This document shows, piece after piece, positions 1-13,825 of a stretch of 64,000 nucleotides of DNA; the first letter of the stretch is position 1; every line of letters starts with the position of its first letter. Where the stretch lies: NCBI GenBank assembly GCA_022828595.1, contig JAKGHH010000004.1, positions 58,158,164-58,222,163 on the forward strand, written 5' to 3'. Under the pieces are notes generated by a model that was not told the origin of the DNA, did no database searches, and saw nothing but the letters and a program-made list of their open reading frames with translations. Source of the stretch: Nelumbo lutea (lineage: Eukaryota; Streptophyta; Magnoliopsida; Proteales; Nelumbonaceae). A program made the translations under genes and the position numbers.

Positions 1-3000
1 CCTAAGAAGTTTAAGTTAGTTGGTTTAGCAGAAGGACATTTACATCGCCAAAGTGGATTACCATGAATCGGATCGTATAGGTTCTGTTTGGCACTTATAA
101 GTCTGAGTGATTGGATTTTGCTTATTTAGGGAGATATAATGGGTATAAGAGATAATTGTGCTTTTAGGGGATTAATGAGCTCGGTATTTGTTGGTTGATG
201 TGATTTATGGGGTGCAGTTGATTTCCCAACTTCTCTAAATAAGTTGGTTTTGTTTAACTTAGATTTGAGAAGTTATGCTGCCTGTGGTATAAGTTGTAAT
301 GGGTTTGTTTAATTAAGAATAGTGTGATTAGAGTTGTAATAAGCTCTATTCTTGTTGGTTAAATTGATAAAGACAAGTTTCTTGTTTTGTTTTGTTTTAG
401 ATTGTTTAGACGAGGACTGTTTGAATTCATCAACTTTTATTTGTTTTATTTACCTACGGCTTGGTCTACTTATATTTTAGAGAGGAGTTGATTTGATTTC
501 CAACTTTGTTTGGGTATGCCTGGTTCGTTTCTGTCAGTTTTGATTTCATTGGTTTCCCACGTCTTGGTTAGTTTTGGATAGTCTGTAATTGCTTCTACTA
601 AGTATGGATAGACTCGGTTTCATAGGAGTTGGAAGATTAGGTTTGGTTAAGCTTAGCTATATTTGATCTCTACCAGATGGTTTTCTCTATGTTGAGTTTG
701 ATTCATTTGCATCAGGGTTGGTTGGTTGGAAAGGGAATAATCTAAAATTATCCGCATCTTATTTCGTATGCGCTGACTTTATTTTAGTTTTTGACTTGAT
801 AAACTAGGTCGGGTTCTATATATTGGATTGTGTGGACTGTTTTCAGCAACGATTTTCATTGATGGCATCATTGTGGTATGCTATCGATAGCTTTGGTAGG
901 ATTTTTTAAGTAAATTGGATAATTTTTCCGACGCTTTTGCTTTATTAGTTACGGAATGATCGTTTCAGTCGACATGAAATGGTTGTGTGGATTCCAATTT
1001 GGGTCGGTCCGGTTGGGTTTTGTTAGATCTCTGTTCCAACAGACTCTATTGGGCATACTGTTCTAAGATGCTCAGAGAGATCGCAGCTTGTAGATTGGCC
1101 ATAATAATTTAATGTGTTATTCGTTAGGGTTTTCAAAGACTTTTCTGGCTATGAAATTGTTCTTTTTTTGAAATATTTGGCAATGAATTACCAAAACATC
1201 TTTTTTGATCCTTAGAAGCTTAAGTTAGTTAGTTTAGCACAAGGACGTTTACATGGCCAGAGTGGATTAGCTTGAATTGGATCCTATAGGTTCTGTTTTG
1301 CAATAATAATTCTGAGTGAGTGGATTTAACTTATTTAGGGAGATATAAAAAGGTGAAGAAAAAATGGTGCCTTTAGGGGATTAATGAGCTCGGTATTTGT
1401 TTGTTGATGCGATTTATGCCAAGTTATATCTCTATGTTTTTTTTACGTTGTTTAAATGGGTTTGTTATGGATTGGTCGTTGTTTATTTGCATTGTTTTGA
1501 TTTTAATAGGTAAGTTTCAGTTTTTGATGGAGCAGAGTTGATTTCCCAACTTCTCTAAATAAGTTGGTTTTGTTTAACTTAGATTAGGGAGATTATGCGG
1601 CCTGTGCTATAAGTTATATTGGGTTTGTTTAATTAAGATTAGTGTGATTAGATCTATAATAAGCTCTATTCTTATGGGTTAAATTGAGTAAGACAAGTTT
1701 CTTTTTTTGTTTTGTTTTAGATTGTTTAGATGGAGGACAATTTGGATTGATCAACATTTATTTGTTTTATTTACCTACAACTTGGTCTACTTATATTTAG
1801 AGAGGTGTTGAATTGACTTCCAATTTTATTTGAGTATGCTTGGTTCTTTTCTGTCAGTTTTGATTTGATTGATTTGTGATTGGTTTGCCACGGCTTGGTT
1901 AGTTTTGCATAGTCTATAATTGTTTGTAATTAGGTATGGATAGACTCAGTTTCATTGGAGTTGGAAAAATTGGTTTGATTAAGTTAAACTATATTCGATC
2001 TGTACCAGATGGTTTTCTCTATGTTGAGTTTGATTGTTTTTTTAGGGGGGTAATGAGCTCGGTAATTGTTGGTTGATGTGATTTATGTCGAGTTATATCT
2101 CTATGTATTTTTTAAGTTGTTTAAATGGGTTTAGTTGGATTGGTCGTTGTTTGTTTGCGTTGTTTTAATTTTAGTAGGTAAGGTTTTAGATTTTGATGGG
2201 GTGGACTTGATTTCCCAACTTCTCTAAATAAGTTGGTTTTGTTTAACTTAGATTTGAGAGGTTATGCTACCTGTGGTATAAGTTATAATGGGTTTGTTTA
2301 ATTAAGAATAGTGTGACTAGAGTTTTAATAAGCTCTATTCTTGTGGGTTAAATTGATAAAGACTTGTTTCTAGTTTTGTTTTGTTTTAGATTGTTTAGAC
2401 GGGGACTGTTTGAATTCATCAACTTTTATTTATTTTATTTACCTACGGCTTGGTCTACTTATATTTTAGGGAGGAGTTGATTTGATTTCCAACTTTGTTT
2501 GGGTACGCCTGGTTCGTTTCTGTCAGTTTTGATTTCATTGGTTTCCCACGTCTTGGTTAGTTTTGGATAGTCTGTAATTGCTTCTACTAAGTATGGATAG
2601 ACTCGGTTTCATAGGAGTTGGAAGATTAGGTTTGGTTAAGCTAAGCTATATTTGATTTCTACCAGATGGTTTTCTCTTTGTTGATTTTGATTCATTTGCA
2701 TCAGGGTTGGTTGGTTGGAAAGGGAATAATCTAAAATTATCCGCATCTTATTTCGTATGGGCTTACTTTATTTTAGTTTTTGACTTGATAAATTAGGTCG
2801 GGTTCTATATATTGGATTGTGTGGACTGTTTTTAGCAACGATTTTCATTGATGGCATCATTGTGGTATGCTATCGATAGCTTTGGTAGGATTTTTTAAGT
2901 AAATTGGATAATTTTTCTGACGCTTTTGCTTTATTAGTTACGGAATGATCGTTTCAGTCGACATGAAATGGTTGTGTGGATTTCAATTTGGGTTGTCCGG

Positions 3001-6000
3001 TTGGGTTTTGTTAGATCTCTGTTCCAACAGACTCTATTGGGCAGACTGTTCTAAGATGCTCAGAGTGATCGCAGTTTGTAGTTTGGCCATAATAATTTAA
3101 TGTGTTATTCGTTAGGGTTTTCAAAGACTTTTCTGGCTATGAAATTGTTCTTTTTTTGAAATATTTGGCAATGAAATACCAAAACATCTTTTTTGATCCT
3201 TAGAAGCTTATGTTAGTTAGTTTAGCACAAGGACGTTTACATGGCCAGAGTGGATTAGCTTGAATTGGATCCTATAGGTTCTGTTTTGCACTAATAATTC
3301 TAAGTGAGTGGATTTAACTTATTTAGGGAGATATAAAGGGTAGAAGAAAAAATTGTGCCTTTAGGGGATTAATGAGCTCGGTATTTATTAGTTGATGTGA
3401 TTTATGCCAAGTTATATCTCTATGTTTTTTTTACGTTGTTTAAATGGGTTTGTTATGGATTGGTCGTTGTTTATTTGCATTGTTTTGATTTTAATAGGTA
3501 AAGTTTTAGTTTTTGATGGAGCAGAGTTGATTTCCCAACTTCTCCAAATAAGTTGGTTTTGTTTAACTTAGATAAGGGAGATTATGCGGCCTGTGCTATA
3601 AGTTATATTGTTTTTGTTTAATTAAGATTAGTGTGATTAGATCTGTAATAAGCTCTATTCTTATGGGTTAAATTGAGTAAGACAAGTTTCTTTTTTTGTT
3701 TTGTTTTAGATTGTTTAGATGGGGGACTATTTGGATTGATCAACATTTATTTGTTTTATTTACCTACGACTTGGTCTACTTATATTTAGAGAGGTGTTGA
3801 CTTGACATCCAATTTTATTTGGGTATGCCTGGTTCTTTTCTATCAGTTTTGATTTGATTGATTTGTGATTGGTTTGCCACGGCTTGGTTAGTTTTGCATA
3901 GTCTGTAATTGTTTGTAATTAGGTATGGATAGACTCAGTTTCATTGGAGTTGGAAAAATTGGTTTGATTAAGTTAAACAATATTCGATCTGTACCAGATG
4001 GTTTTCTCTATGTTGAGTTTGATTCACTTTTATCAGAGTTGGTTGGTTAAAAAGGGAATAATCTAAAATTGTACGCATCTTATTTCGTAAGGGCTGACTC
4101 TATTTTAGGATTTGACTTGATAAATTAGGTCAGTTTGGATAGTATAGGATTGTTTGGACTGATTTCAACAACCATTTTCTTTGATGGCATCGTTCTGGGT
4201 TGCTATATATAGCTTTGGTTGGATTTTAAAAAAAATTGGATTATTTTTCCAACACTTTTGCTTTAGTAGATACGAAATGATCGTTTCCGTCAACATGAAA
4301 TAGTTGTGTCGATTCCAATTTGGGTTCGCCCGGTTGGGTTTTGTTAGAGCGCTGTTCCAACAGACTCTATTGGGCAGACTGTTCTATGATGCTGAGAGTG
4401 ATCGCTGTTTGTAGTTTGGCCCTAATTGTTTAATGTTTTATTCCTTAGGGTTTTCGAAGACTTTTCTCGTGATGAAATTGTTAGTGCTTTGAAATTTTTG
4501 ACAATGAAATACCAAAACATATTTTTTTTATCCTTAGAAGCTTAAGTTAGTTGGTTTAGTAGAAAGATATTTACATCACCAAAGTGGATTACCTTGAATC
4601 GGATTGTATAGGTTTTGTTTGGCAGTTATAAGTCTGAGTGATTGGATTTTGCTTATTTAGGGAGATATAAAGGGTATAAGAGATAATTGTGGCTTTTGGG
4701 GGGTAATGAGCTCGGTAATTGTTGGTTGATGTGATTTATGTCGAGTTATATCTCTATGTATTTTTTACGTTGTTTCAATGGGTTTAGTTGGTTTGGTCGT
4801 TGTTTGTTTGCATTGTTTTAATTTCAGCAGGTATGGTTTCAGTTTTTGATGGGGCAGAGTTGATTTCCCAATTTCTCTAAATAAGTTGGTTTTGTTTAAC
4901 TTAGATTTGAGAGGTTATGCTGTCTGTGGTATAAGTTATAATGGGTTTGTTTAATTAAGAATAGTGTGACTAGAGTTCTAATAATCTCTATTCTTGTGGG
5001 TTAAATTGATAAAGACAAGGTTCTTGTTTTGTTTTGTTTTAGATTGTTTGGACGGGGATTGTTTGGATTGATCAACTTTTATTTGTTTTATTTACCTACG
5101 GCTTGGTCTACTTATATTTTAGAGAGGAGTTGATTTGATTTCCGACTTTGTTTGGGTATGCCCGCTTCGTTTCTGTTAGTTTTGATTTGATTGGTTTGCC
5201 ACATCTTGGTTAGTTTTGGATACTCTGTAATTGCTTCTACTTCGTATGGATAGACTCGGCTTCATAGCAGTTGGAAGATAAGGTTTGGTTAAACTTAGCT
5301 ATATTTGATCTCTACCAGATGGTTTTCTCTATGTTGAGTTTGATTCATTTGCATCAGGGTTGGTTGGTAAGAAAGGGAATAATCTAAAATTATCCGAATC
5401 TTATTTCGTATGGGCTGACTTTATTTTAGTTTTTGACTTGATAAACTAGGTCGGGTTGTATATATTGGATTGTTTCGACTGTTTTCAGCAACGATTTTCT
5501 TTGATGGCATCATTGTGGGATGCTATCGATAGCTTTGGTTGGATTTTTTAAGTAAATTGGATAATTTTTCCTACGCTTTTGCTTTATTAGTTACGAACTG
5601 ATCATTTCAGTCTACATGAAATGGTTGTGTGGATTCCAATTTGAGTTGGCCCGGTTGGGTTTTATTCTAAGATGCTGAGAGGGATCGCAGTTTGTAGTTT
5701 GGCCATAATAATTTACCGTGTTATTCGTTAGTGTTTTCAAAGACTTTTCTGGCTATGAAATTGTTCTTTTTTTGAAATTTTTGGCAATGAAATACCAAAA
5801 CATCTTTTTTTATCCTTAGAAGCTTAAGTTAGTTAGTTTAGCACAAGGATGTTTACAAGGCCAGAGTGGATTATATTGAATTGGATCCTATAGGTTCTGT
5901 TTGGCACTAATAATTCTGAGTGAGTGGATTTAATTTATTTAGGGAGATATAAAGGGTAGAAGAAAAAATGGTGCCTTTAGGGGTTTAATGAGCTCGGTAT

Positions 6001-6481
6001 TTGTTGGTTGATATGATTTATGCCAAGTTATATCTCTATGTTTTTTTTACGTTGTTTAAATGGGTTTGTTATGGATTGGTCGTTGTTTATTTTCATTGTT
6101 TTGATTTTAGTAGGTAAAGTTTCAGTTTTTGATGGAGTAGAGTTGATTTCCCAACTTCTTTAAATAAGTTGGTTTTGTTTAATTTCGATTTGGGAGATTA
6201 TGCGGCCTGTGCTATAAGTTATATTGGGTTTGTTTAATTACGATTAGTGTGATTAGATCTGTAATAAGCTCTATTCTTGTGGGTTAAATTGAGTAAGACA
6301 AGTTTCTTTTATTGTTTTGTTTTAGATTGTTTAGATGAGGGACTATTTGGATTGATCAACATATTTTTGTTTTATTTACGTACGACTTGGTCTAATTATA
6401 TTTAGAGAGGTGTTGAATTGACTTCCAAATTTATTTTGGAATGCCTAGTTCTTTTCTGTCAGTTTTCATTTGATTGATTTG
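1..6481 (+). repeat. Tandem array of ~1.3-kb noncoding satellite monomer, forward arm
   Basis: Repeated units begin near 1, 1211, 3198, 4531 and 5815 with a 'cttagaagcttaagttagtt'-like start. The internal landmark 'gagctcggta' recurs near 178, 1387, 2057, 3374, 4708 and 5992, so an intact unit is about 1.28-1.33 kb; the shorter spacings are deleted or fused units. Two variants alternate: type A (for example 'gcagaagg', 'gtggtataag') at 1, 2044 and 4531, and type B ('gcacaagg', 'gtgctataag') at 1211, 3198 and 5815, which gives a dimeric order. The strand is T- and G-rich. No frame stays open across units, so no coding function is proposed. Each unit carries a short hairpin (stem ccaactt/aagttgg, 8-nt loop; for example 226-247). 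The array probably continues left of the window. It is much longer than the usual 150-180-bp centromeric satellite unit. Confidence 0.93.
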
Positions 6482-7430
6482 TAACAAAACCCAACCGGGC
6501 CAACCCAAATTGGAATTCACACAACCATTTGATGTCAACTGAAACGATCATTCCGTAAATAATAAAGCAAAAGCGTAGGAAAAATTATCCAATTTACATA
6601 AAAAATCCAACCAAAGCTATTGATAGCATCCCACAATGATGCAATCAAAGAAAATCGTTGCTGAAAACAGTCCAAACAATCCAATATATACTACCCGACC
6701 TAATTTATCAAGTCAAAAACTAAAATAAAGTCAGCCCATACGAAATAAGATGCGGATAATTTTAGATTAGTCCCTTTCTAACCAACCAACCCTGATGCAA
6801 ATGAATCAAACTCAACATAGAGAAAACCATCTGGTACAAATCAAATATAGCTAAGTTCAACCAAACCTAATCTTCCAACTCCTATGAAACTGAGTTTATC
6901 CATACTAAGTAGAAGCAATTACAGACTATCCAAAATTAACCAAGACGTGTCAAACAATCAAATCAAAACTGACAGAAACGAACCGGGCATACCCAAATAA
7001 AGTTGGAAATCAAATCAACTCCTCTGTAAAATATAAATAGACCAAGCTATAGGTAAATAAAACAAATAAAAGTTGATGAATCCAAACAGTCCCCGTCTAA
7101 ACAATCTAAAAAAAAACCAAACAAGAAACTTGTCTTTATCAATTTAACCCACAAGAATAGAGCTTATTAGAACTCTAATCACACTATTCTTAATTAAACA
7201 AACCCATTATAACTTATACCACAGGCAGCATAACCTCTCAAATCTATGTTAAACAAAATCAACTAGTTTAGAGAAGTTGGGAAATCAACACCGCCCCTTC
7301 AAAAACTGAAACCTTACCTATTAAAATCAAAACAATGCAAACAAACAACGACCAATCCAAATAAACCCATTTAAACAACGTAAAAAATACATAGAGATAT
7401 AACTCAACATAAATCACATCAACCAACAAT

Positions 7431-10400
7431 TACCGAGCTCATTACCCCCCTAAAGGCACAATTATCTCTTATACCCTTAATATCTCCCAAAATAAGCAAA
7501 ATCCAATCACTCAGACTTATAAGTGCCAAACAGAACCTATACGATCCGATTCAAGGTAATCCACTTGGGCGATGTAAATTTTCTTCTGCTAAACCAACTA
7601 ACTTAAGCTTCTTAGGATAAAAAAATATGTTTTGGTATTTCATTGTCAAAAATTTCAAAGCACTAACAATTTCATCGCCAGAAAAGTCTTCGAAACCCCT
7701 AACGAATAAAACATTAAACTATTAGCGCCAAACTACAAACTGCGATCACTCTCAGCATCTTAGAACAGTCTGCCAAATAGAGTTTGTTGGAACAGAGCTC
7801 TAACAAAACCCAACCGGGCCAACCCAAATTGGAATCCACACAACTATTTCATGTTGACCGAAACATTCATTTCGTAACTAATAAAGCAAAAGTGTAGGAA
7901 AAATAATCCAATTTATTTAAAAAATCCAACCAAAGCTATAGGTAGCATCCCAGAATGATGCCATCAAAGAAAATGGTTGCTGAAATCAGTCCCAACAATC
8001 CAATACTATCCAAACCGACCTAATTTATCAAATCAAAACCTGAAATCAGTCCCTAAAGGCACCATTTTTTCTTCTACCCTTTATATCTCCCTAAATAAGT
8101 TAAATCCACTCAATCAAAATTATTAGTGCCAAATAGAACCTATAGGATCAAATACAAGCTAATCCACTCTACCCATGTAACCTAAGGATCAAAAAAGATG
8201 TTTTGGTATTTCATTGCCAAATATTTCAAAAAAAGAACAATTTCATAGCTAGAAAATTCTTTGAAAACCGTAACGAATAACACATTAAATTATTATGGCC
8301 AAACTACAAACTGTGATCATTCTCAGCATCTTACAACAGTCTGCCCAATAGAATTTGTTGGAACAGAGCTCTAACAAAACCAAACTGGGCCAACCCAAAT
8401 TGGAATCCACACAACCATTTCATGTCGACTGAAACGATCATTCCGTAACTAATAAAGTAAAAGCATAGGAAAAATTATCCAATTTACTTAAAAGAACCAG
8501 ACATACCCAAATAAAATAGGAAGTCAAGTCAACACCTCTCTAAATATAAGTAGACCAAGTCGTAGGTAAATAAAACAAATAAATGTTGATCAATCCAAAT
8601 AGTCCCCCATCTAAACAATATAAAACAAAACAAAAAGGAAACTTGTCTTACTCAATTTAACCCATAAGAATAGAGCTTATTACAGATCTAATCACACTAT
8701 TTTTAATTAAACAAACCCAATATAACTTATAGCACATGCTGCATAATCTCCCAAAGCAAAGTTAAACAAAACCAACTTATTTGGAGAAGTTAGGAAGTCA
8801 ACTCCGCTCCATCAAAAACTGAAACTTTACCTACTAAAATCAAAACAATGCAAATAAACAATGACCAATCCATAACAAACCCATTTAAACAACATAAAAA
8901 AAACATAGAGATATAACTTGACATAAATCACATTAACCAACAAATACCGAGCTCATTAAGCCCTAATGGCACCGTTTTCTCTTATACCCTTTATATCTCC
9001 CTAAATAAGTTAAATCCACTCACTCAGACTTATTAGTGCCAAACAGAACCTATAGGATCCAATTCAAGCTAATCCACTCTGGCGATGTAAACGTCCTTGT
9101 GCTAAACTAACAAACCTAAGCTTCTAAGGATCAAAAAAGATGTTTTGGTATTTCATTGCCAAATATTTCAAAAAAAGAACAATTTCATAGCCAGAAAAGT
9201 CTTTGAAAACCCTAACGAATAACACATTAAATTATTATGGCCAAACTACAAACTGCGATCACTCTCAGCATCTTACAACAGTCTGCCCAATAGAGTTTGT
9301 TGGAACAGAGATCTAACAAAACCCAACCGGGCCAACCCAAATTGAAATCCACACAACCATTTCATGTCGACTGAAACGATCATTCCGTAACTAATAAAGC
9401 AAAAGCATAGGAAAAATTATCCAATTTACTAAAAAAGTCCAACCAAAGCTATTGATAAGATCCCACAATGATGCCATGAAAGAAAATCGTTGCTGAAAAC
9501 AGTCCACACAATCCAATATAGACAAACCGACCTAATTTATCAAGTCAAAAACTAAAATAAAGTCAGCCCATACGAAATAAGATGCGGATAATTTTAGATT
9601 ATTCCCTTTCTTACCAACCAACCCTGATGCAAATGAATCAAACTCAACATAGAGAAACCATCTGGTAGAGATCAAATATAGCTAAGCTTAACCAAACCTA
9701 ATCTTCCAACTCCTATGAAACTGAGTCTATCCATACTAAGTAGAAGCAATGATAGACTATCCAAAACTAACCAAGACATGGCAAACCAATCAAATCAAAA
9801 CTGACAGAAATGAACCAGACATACCCAAATAAAGTTGAAAATCAAATCAACTCCTCTCTAAATTATAAGTAGACCAAGCCGTAGGTAAATAAAACAAATA
9901 AAAGTTGATCAATCCAAACAGTCCCCGTCTAAACAATCTAAAACAAAACAAAACAAGAAACTTGTCTTACTCAATTTAACCCAGAAGAATAGAGCTTATT
10001 ACAGATCTAATAACACAATTCTTAATTAAACTAACACAATATAACTTATAGCACAGGCTGCATAATCTTCCAAATCAAAGTTAAACAAAACCAATTTATT
10101 TAGGGAAGTTGGGAAATCAACTCCACTCCATCAAAAACTGAAGCTTTACCTACTAAAATCAAAACAATGCAAATAAACAACGACCAATCCATAACAAACC
10201 CATTTAAATAACGTAAAAAAAAAACATAGAGATATAACTTGACATAAATCACATCAACCAACAAATACCGAGCTCATTAAGCCCTAAAGGCACCATTTTC
10301 ACTTATACCCTTTATATCTCCCTAAATAAGTTAAATCCACTCACTAAGACTTATTAGTGCCAAACAGAACCTATAGGATCCAATGATGCCATCAAAGAAA

Positions 10401-13400
10401 ATCGTTGCTGAAAACAGTCCAAACAATCCAATATATACAAACCGACCTAATTTATCAAGTCAAAAACTAAAATAAAGTCAGCCCATACGAAATAAGATGC
10501 GGATAATTTTAAATTATTCCCTTTCTAACCAACCAACCCTGATGCAAATGAATCCAACTGAACATAAAGAAACCATCTAGTAGAGATCAAATATAGCTAA
10601 GCTTAACCAAACCTAATCTTTCAACTCCTATGAAACTGAGTCTATCCATACAAAGTAGAAACAATTACAAACTATCCAAAACTAACTAAGACATGGCAAA
10701 CCAATCAAATCAAAGCTGATAGAAATGAACCAGGCATACACAAATAAAGTTGAAAATCAAATCAACTCCTCTCTAAAATATAAGTAGACCAAGCCGTACG
10801 TAAATAAAACAAATAAAAGTTGATCAATCCAAACAGTCCCCGTCTAAACAATCTAAAACAAAACAAAACAAGAAACTTGTCTTACTCAATTTAACCCATA
10901 AGAATAGAGATTATTACAGATCTAAGAACACAATTCTTAATTAAACAAACACAATATAACTTATAGCATAGGCTGCATAATCTCCCAAATCAAAGTTAAA
11001 CAAAACCAATTTATTTAGAGAAGTTGGGAAATCAACTCCGCTCCATCAAAAACTGAAACTTTACCTACTAAAATCAAAACAATGCAAATAAACAACGACC
11101 AATCCATAACAAACCCATTTAAACAACGTAAAAAAAACATAGAGATATAACTTGACATAAATCACATCAACCAACAAATACCGAGCTCATTAAGCCCCTA
11201 AAGGCACCATTTTCTCTTATACCCTTTATATCTCCCTAAATAAGTTAAATCCACTCACTCAGACTTATTAGTGCCAAACAGAACCTATAGGATCCAATTC
11301 AAGCTAATCCACTCTGGCGATGTTAACGTCCTTGTGCTAAACTAACTAACCTAATCTTCTAAGGATCAAAAAAGATATTTTGGTATTTGTTTTTCAAATA
11401 TTTCAAAAAAAGAACAATTTCATAGCCAGAAAAGTCTTTGAAAACCCTAACAAATAACACATTAAATTATTATGGCCAAACTACAAACTGCGATCACTCT
11501 CAGCATTTTAGAACAGTCTGCCCAATAGAGTCTGTTGGAACAGAGCTCTAACAAAACCCAACCGGGCCAACCCAAATTGGGATCCACACAACCATTTCAT
11601 GTCGACTGAAACGATCATTCCGTAACTAATAAAGCAAAAGCATAGGAAAAATTACCCAATTTACTTAAAAAATCCAACCAAAGCGATCGATAGCATCCCA
11701 CAATAATGCCATCAAAGAACATCGTTGCTGAAAACAGTCCAAACAATCCAATATTTACAAACCGACCTAATTTATGAAGTCAAAAACTAAAATAAAGTCA
11801 GCCCATACGAAATAAGATGCGGATAATTTTAGATTAATCCCTTTCTAACCAACGAACCCTGATGCAAATGAATCAAACTCAACATAGATAAAACCATCTG
11901 GTAGAGATCAAATATAACTAAGCTTAACCAAACCTAATCTTCCAACTCCTATGAAACTGAGTCTATCCATACTAAGTAGAAGCAATTACAGACTATCCAA
12001 AACTAACCAAGATGTGGCAAACCAATCAAATAAAAACTGTCAGAAACGAACCGGGCATACCCAAATAAAGTTGGAAATCAAATCAACTCCCCTCTAAAAT
12101 ATAAGTACACCAAGCCGTAGGTAAATAAAACAAATAAAAGTTGATTAATCCAAACAGTCCCCGTCTAAACAATCTAAAACAAAACAAAACAAGAAACTTG
12201 TCTTTATCAATTTAACCCACAAGAATAGAGCTTATTAGAACTCTAATCACACAATTCTTAATTAAACAAACACAATATAACTTATAGCACAAGCTCCATA
12301 ATCTCCCAAATCAAAGTTAAACATAACCAATTTATTTAGAGAAGTTGGGAAATCAACTCTGCCCCATCAAAAACTTAAACCTTACCTACTAAAATCAAAA
12401 CAATGCAAATAAACAACGACTAATCCATAACAAACCCATTTAAACAACGTAAAAAAGCATAGAGATATAATTTGACATAAATCACATCAACCAACAAATA
12501 CCGAGCTCATTATGCCCCTAAAGGCACCATTTTCTCTTATACCCTTTATATCTCCCTAAATAAGTTAAATCCACTCACCCAGACTTATTGTGCCAAACAG
12601 AACCAATAGGATCCAATTCAAGCTAATGCACTCTGGCGATGTAAACGTTCTTGTGCTAAACTAACTAACCTAAGCTTCAAAGGATCGAAAAAGATGTTTT
12701 GGTATTTCATTGCCAAATATTTCAAAAAAAGAACAATTTCATAGCCATAAAAGTTTTTGAAAACCCTAACGAATAACACATTAAATTATTATGGCCAAAC
12801 TACAAACTGCGATCACTCTCAGCATCTTAGAAAAGTCTGCCCAATAGAGTCTGTTGGAATAGAGCTCTAACAAAACCCAACCGGGCCAACCCAAATTAGA
12901 ATCCACACAACCATTTCATGTCGACTGAAACGATCATTCCGTAACTAATAAAGCAAAAGCATAGGAAAAATTATCCAATTTACTTAAAAAATCCAACCAC
13001 AGCTATCGTTAGCATCCCACAATGATGCCATCAAAGAAAATCATTGCTGAAAACAGTCCAAACAATCCAATATATACCAAACCGACCTAATTTATCAAGT
13101 CAAAAACTAAAATAAAGTCAGCCCATACGAAATAAGATGCGGATAATTTTAGATTATTCCCTTTCTAACCAACCAACTCTGATGCAAATGAATCAAACTC
13201 AACATAGAGAAACCATCTGGTAGAGATCAAATATAACTAAGCTTAACCAAACCTAATCTTCCAACTCCTATGAAACTGAGTCTATCCATACTAAGTAGAA
13301 GCAATGAGAGACTATACAAAACTAACCAAGACATGGCAAACCAATCAAATCAAAACTGACAGAAATGAACCAGACATACCCAAATAAAGTTGAAAATCAA

Positions 13401-13825
13401 ATCAACTCCTCTCTAAATTATAAGTAGACCAAACCGTAGGTAAATAAAACAAATAAAAGTTGATTAATCCAAACAGTCCCCCCTAAACAATCTAAAACAA
13501 AACAAAACAAAAACGTGTCTTTATCAATTTAACGCACAAGAATAGGGCTTATTAGAACTCTAATCACACTATTCTTAATTAAGCAAACCCATTATAACTT
13601 ATACCACTGACAGCATAACCTCTCAAATCTAAGTTAAACAAAACCAACTTGATTAGAGAAGTAGGGAAATCAACTCCGCCCTATCAAAAACAGAAACCTT
13701 ACCTACTAAAATCAAAACAATGCAAACAAACAACGACCAATCCAAATAAACTCATTTAAACAACGTAAAAAATACATAGAGATATAACTTGACATAAATC
13801 ACATCAACCAACAATTACCGAACTC
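7431..13825 (-). repeat. Higher-order satellite unit 1 (~6.4 kb)
   Basis: This block starts with a type-A monomer and continues with B monomers at about 8947, 10267, 11183 and 12503. It aligns with unit 3 at an offset of about 13,134 bp and, over much of its length, with unit 2 at about 6,751 bp. Deletion junctions shared with the other units include one at 8041 (also 21173) and one at 10380 (also 17131 and 23514). It is more diverged from units 2 and 3 than they are from each other: the variant 'caaattagaatcc' near 12892 is 'caaactagaatcc' at 19640 and 26024. Confidence 0.8.
10267..11182 (-). repeat. Deleted ~0.91-kb satellite monomer, recurring in every higher-order unit
   Basis: At 10380 the normal 'ggatccaattcaag' continuation is replaced by 'ggatccaatgatgcc', a jump of roughly 410 bp within the monomer with microhomology 'caat'. 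The same junction is present at 17131 and 23514, in monomers of the same length. One deletion event therefore preceded amplification of the multi-monomer block, which makes it a good marker of copy descent. Confidence 0.85.
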
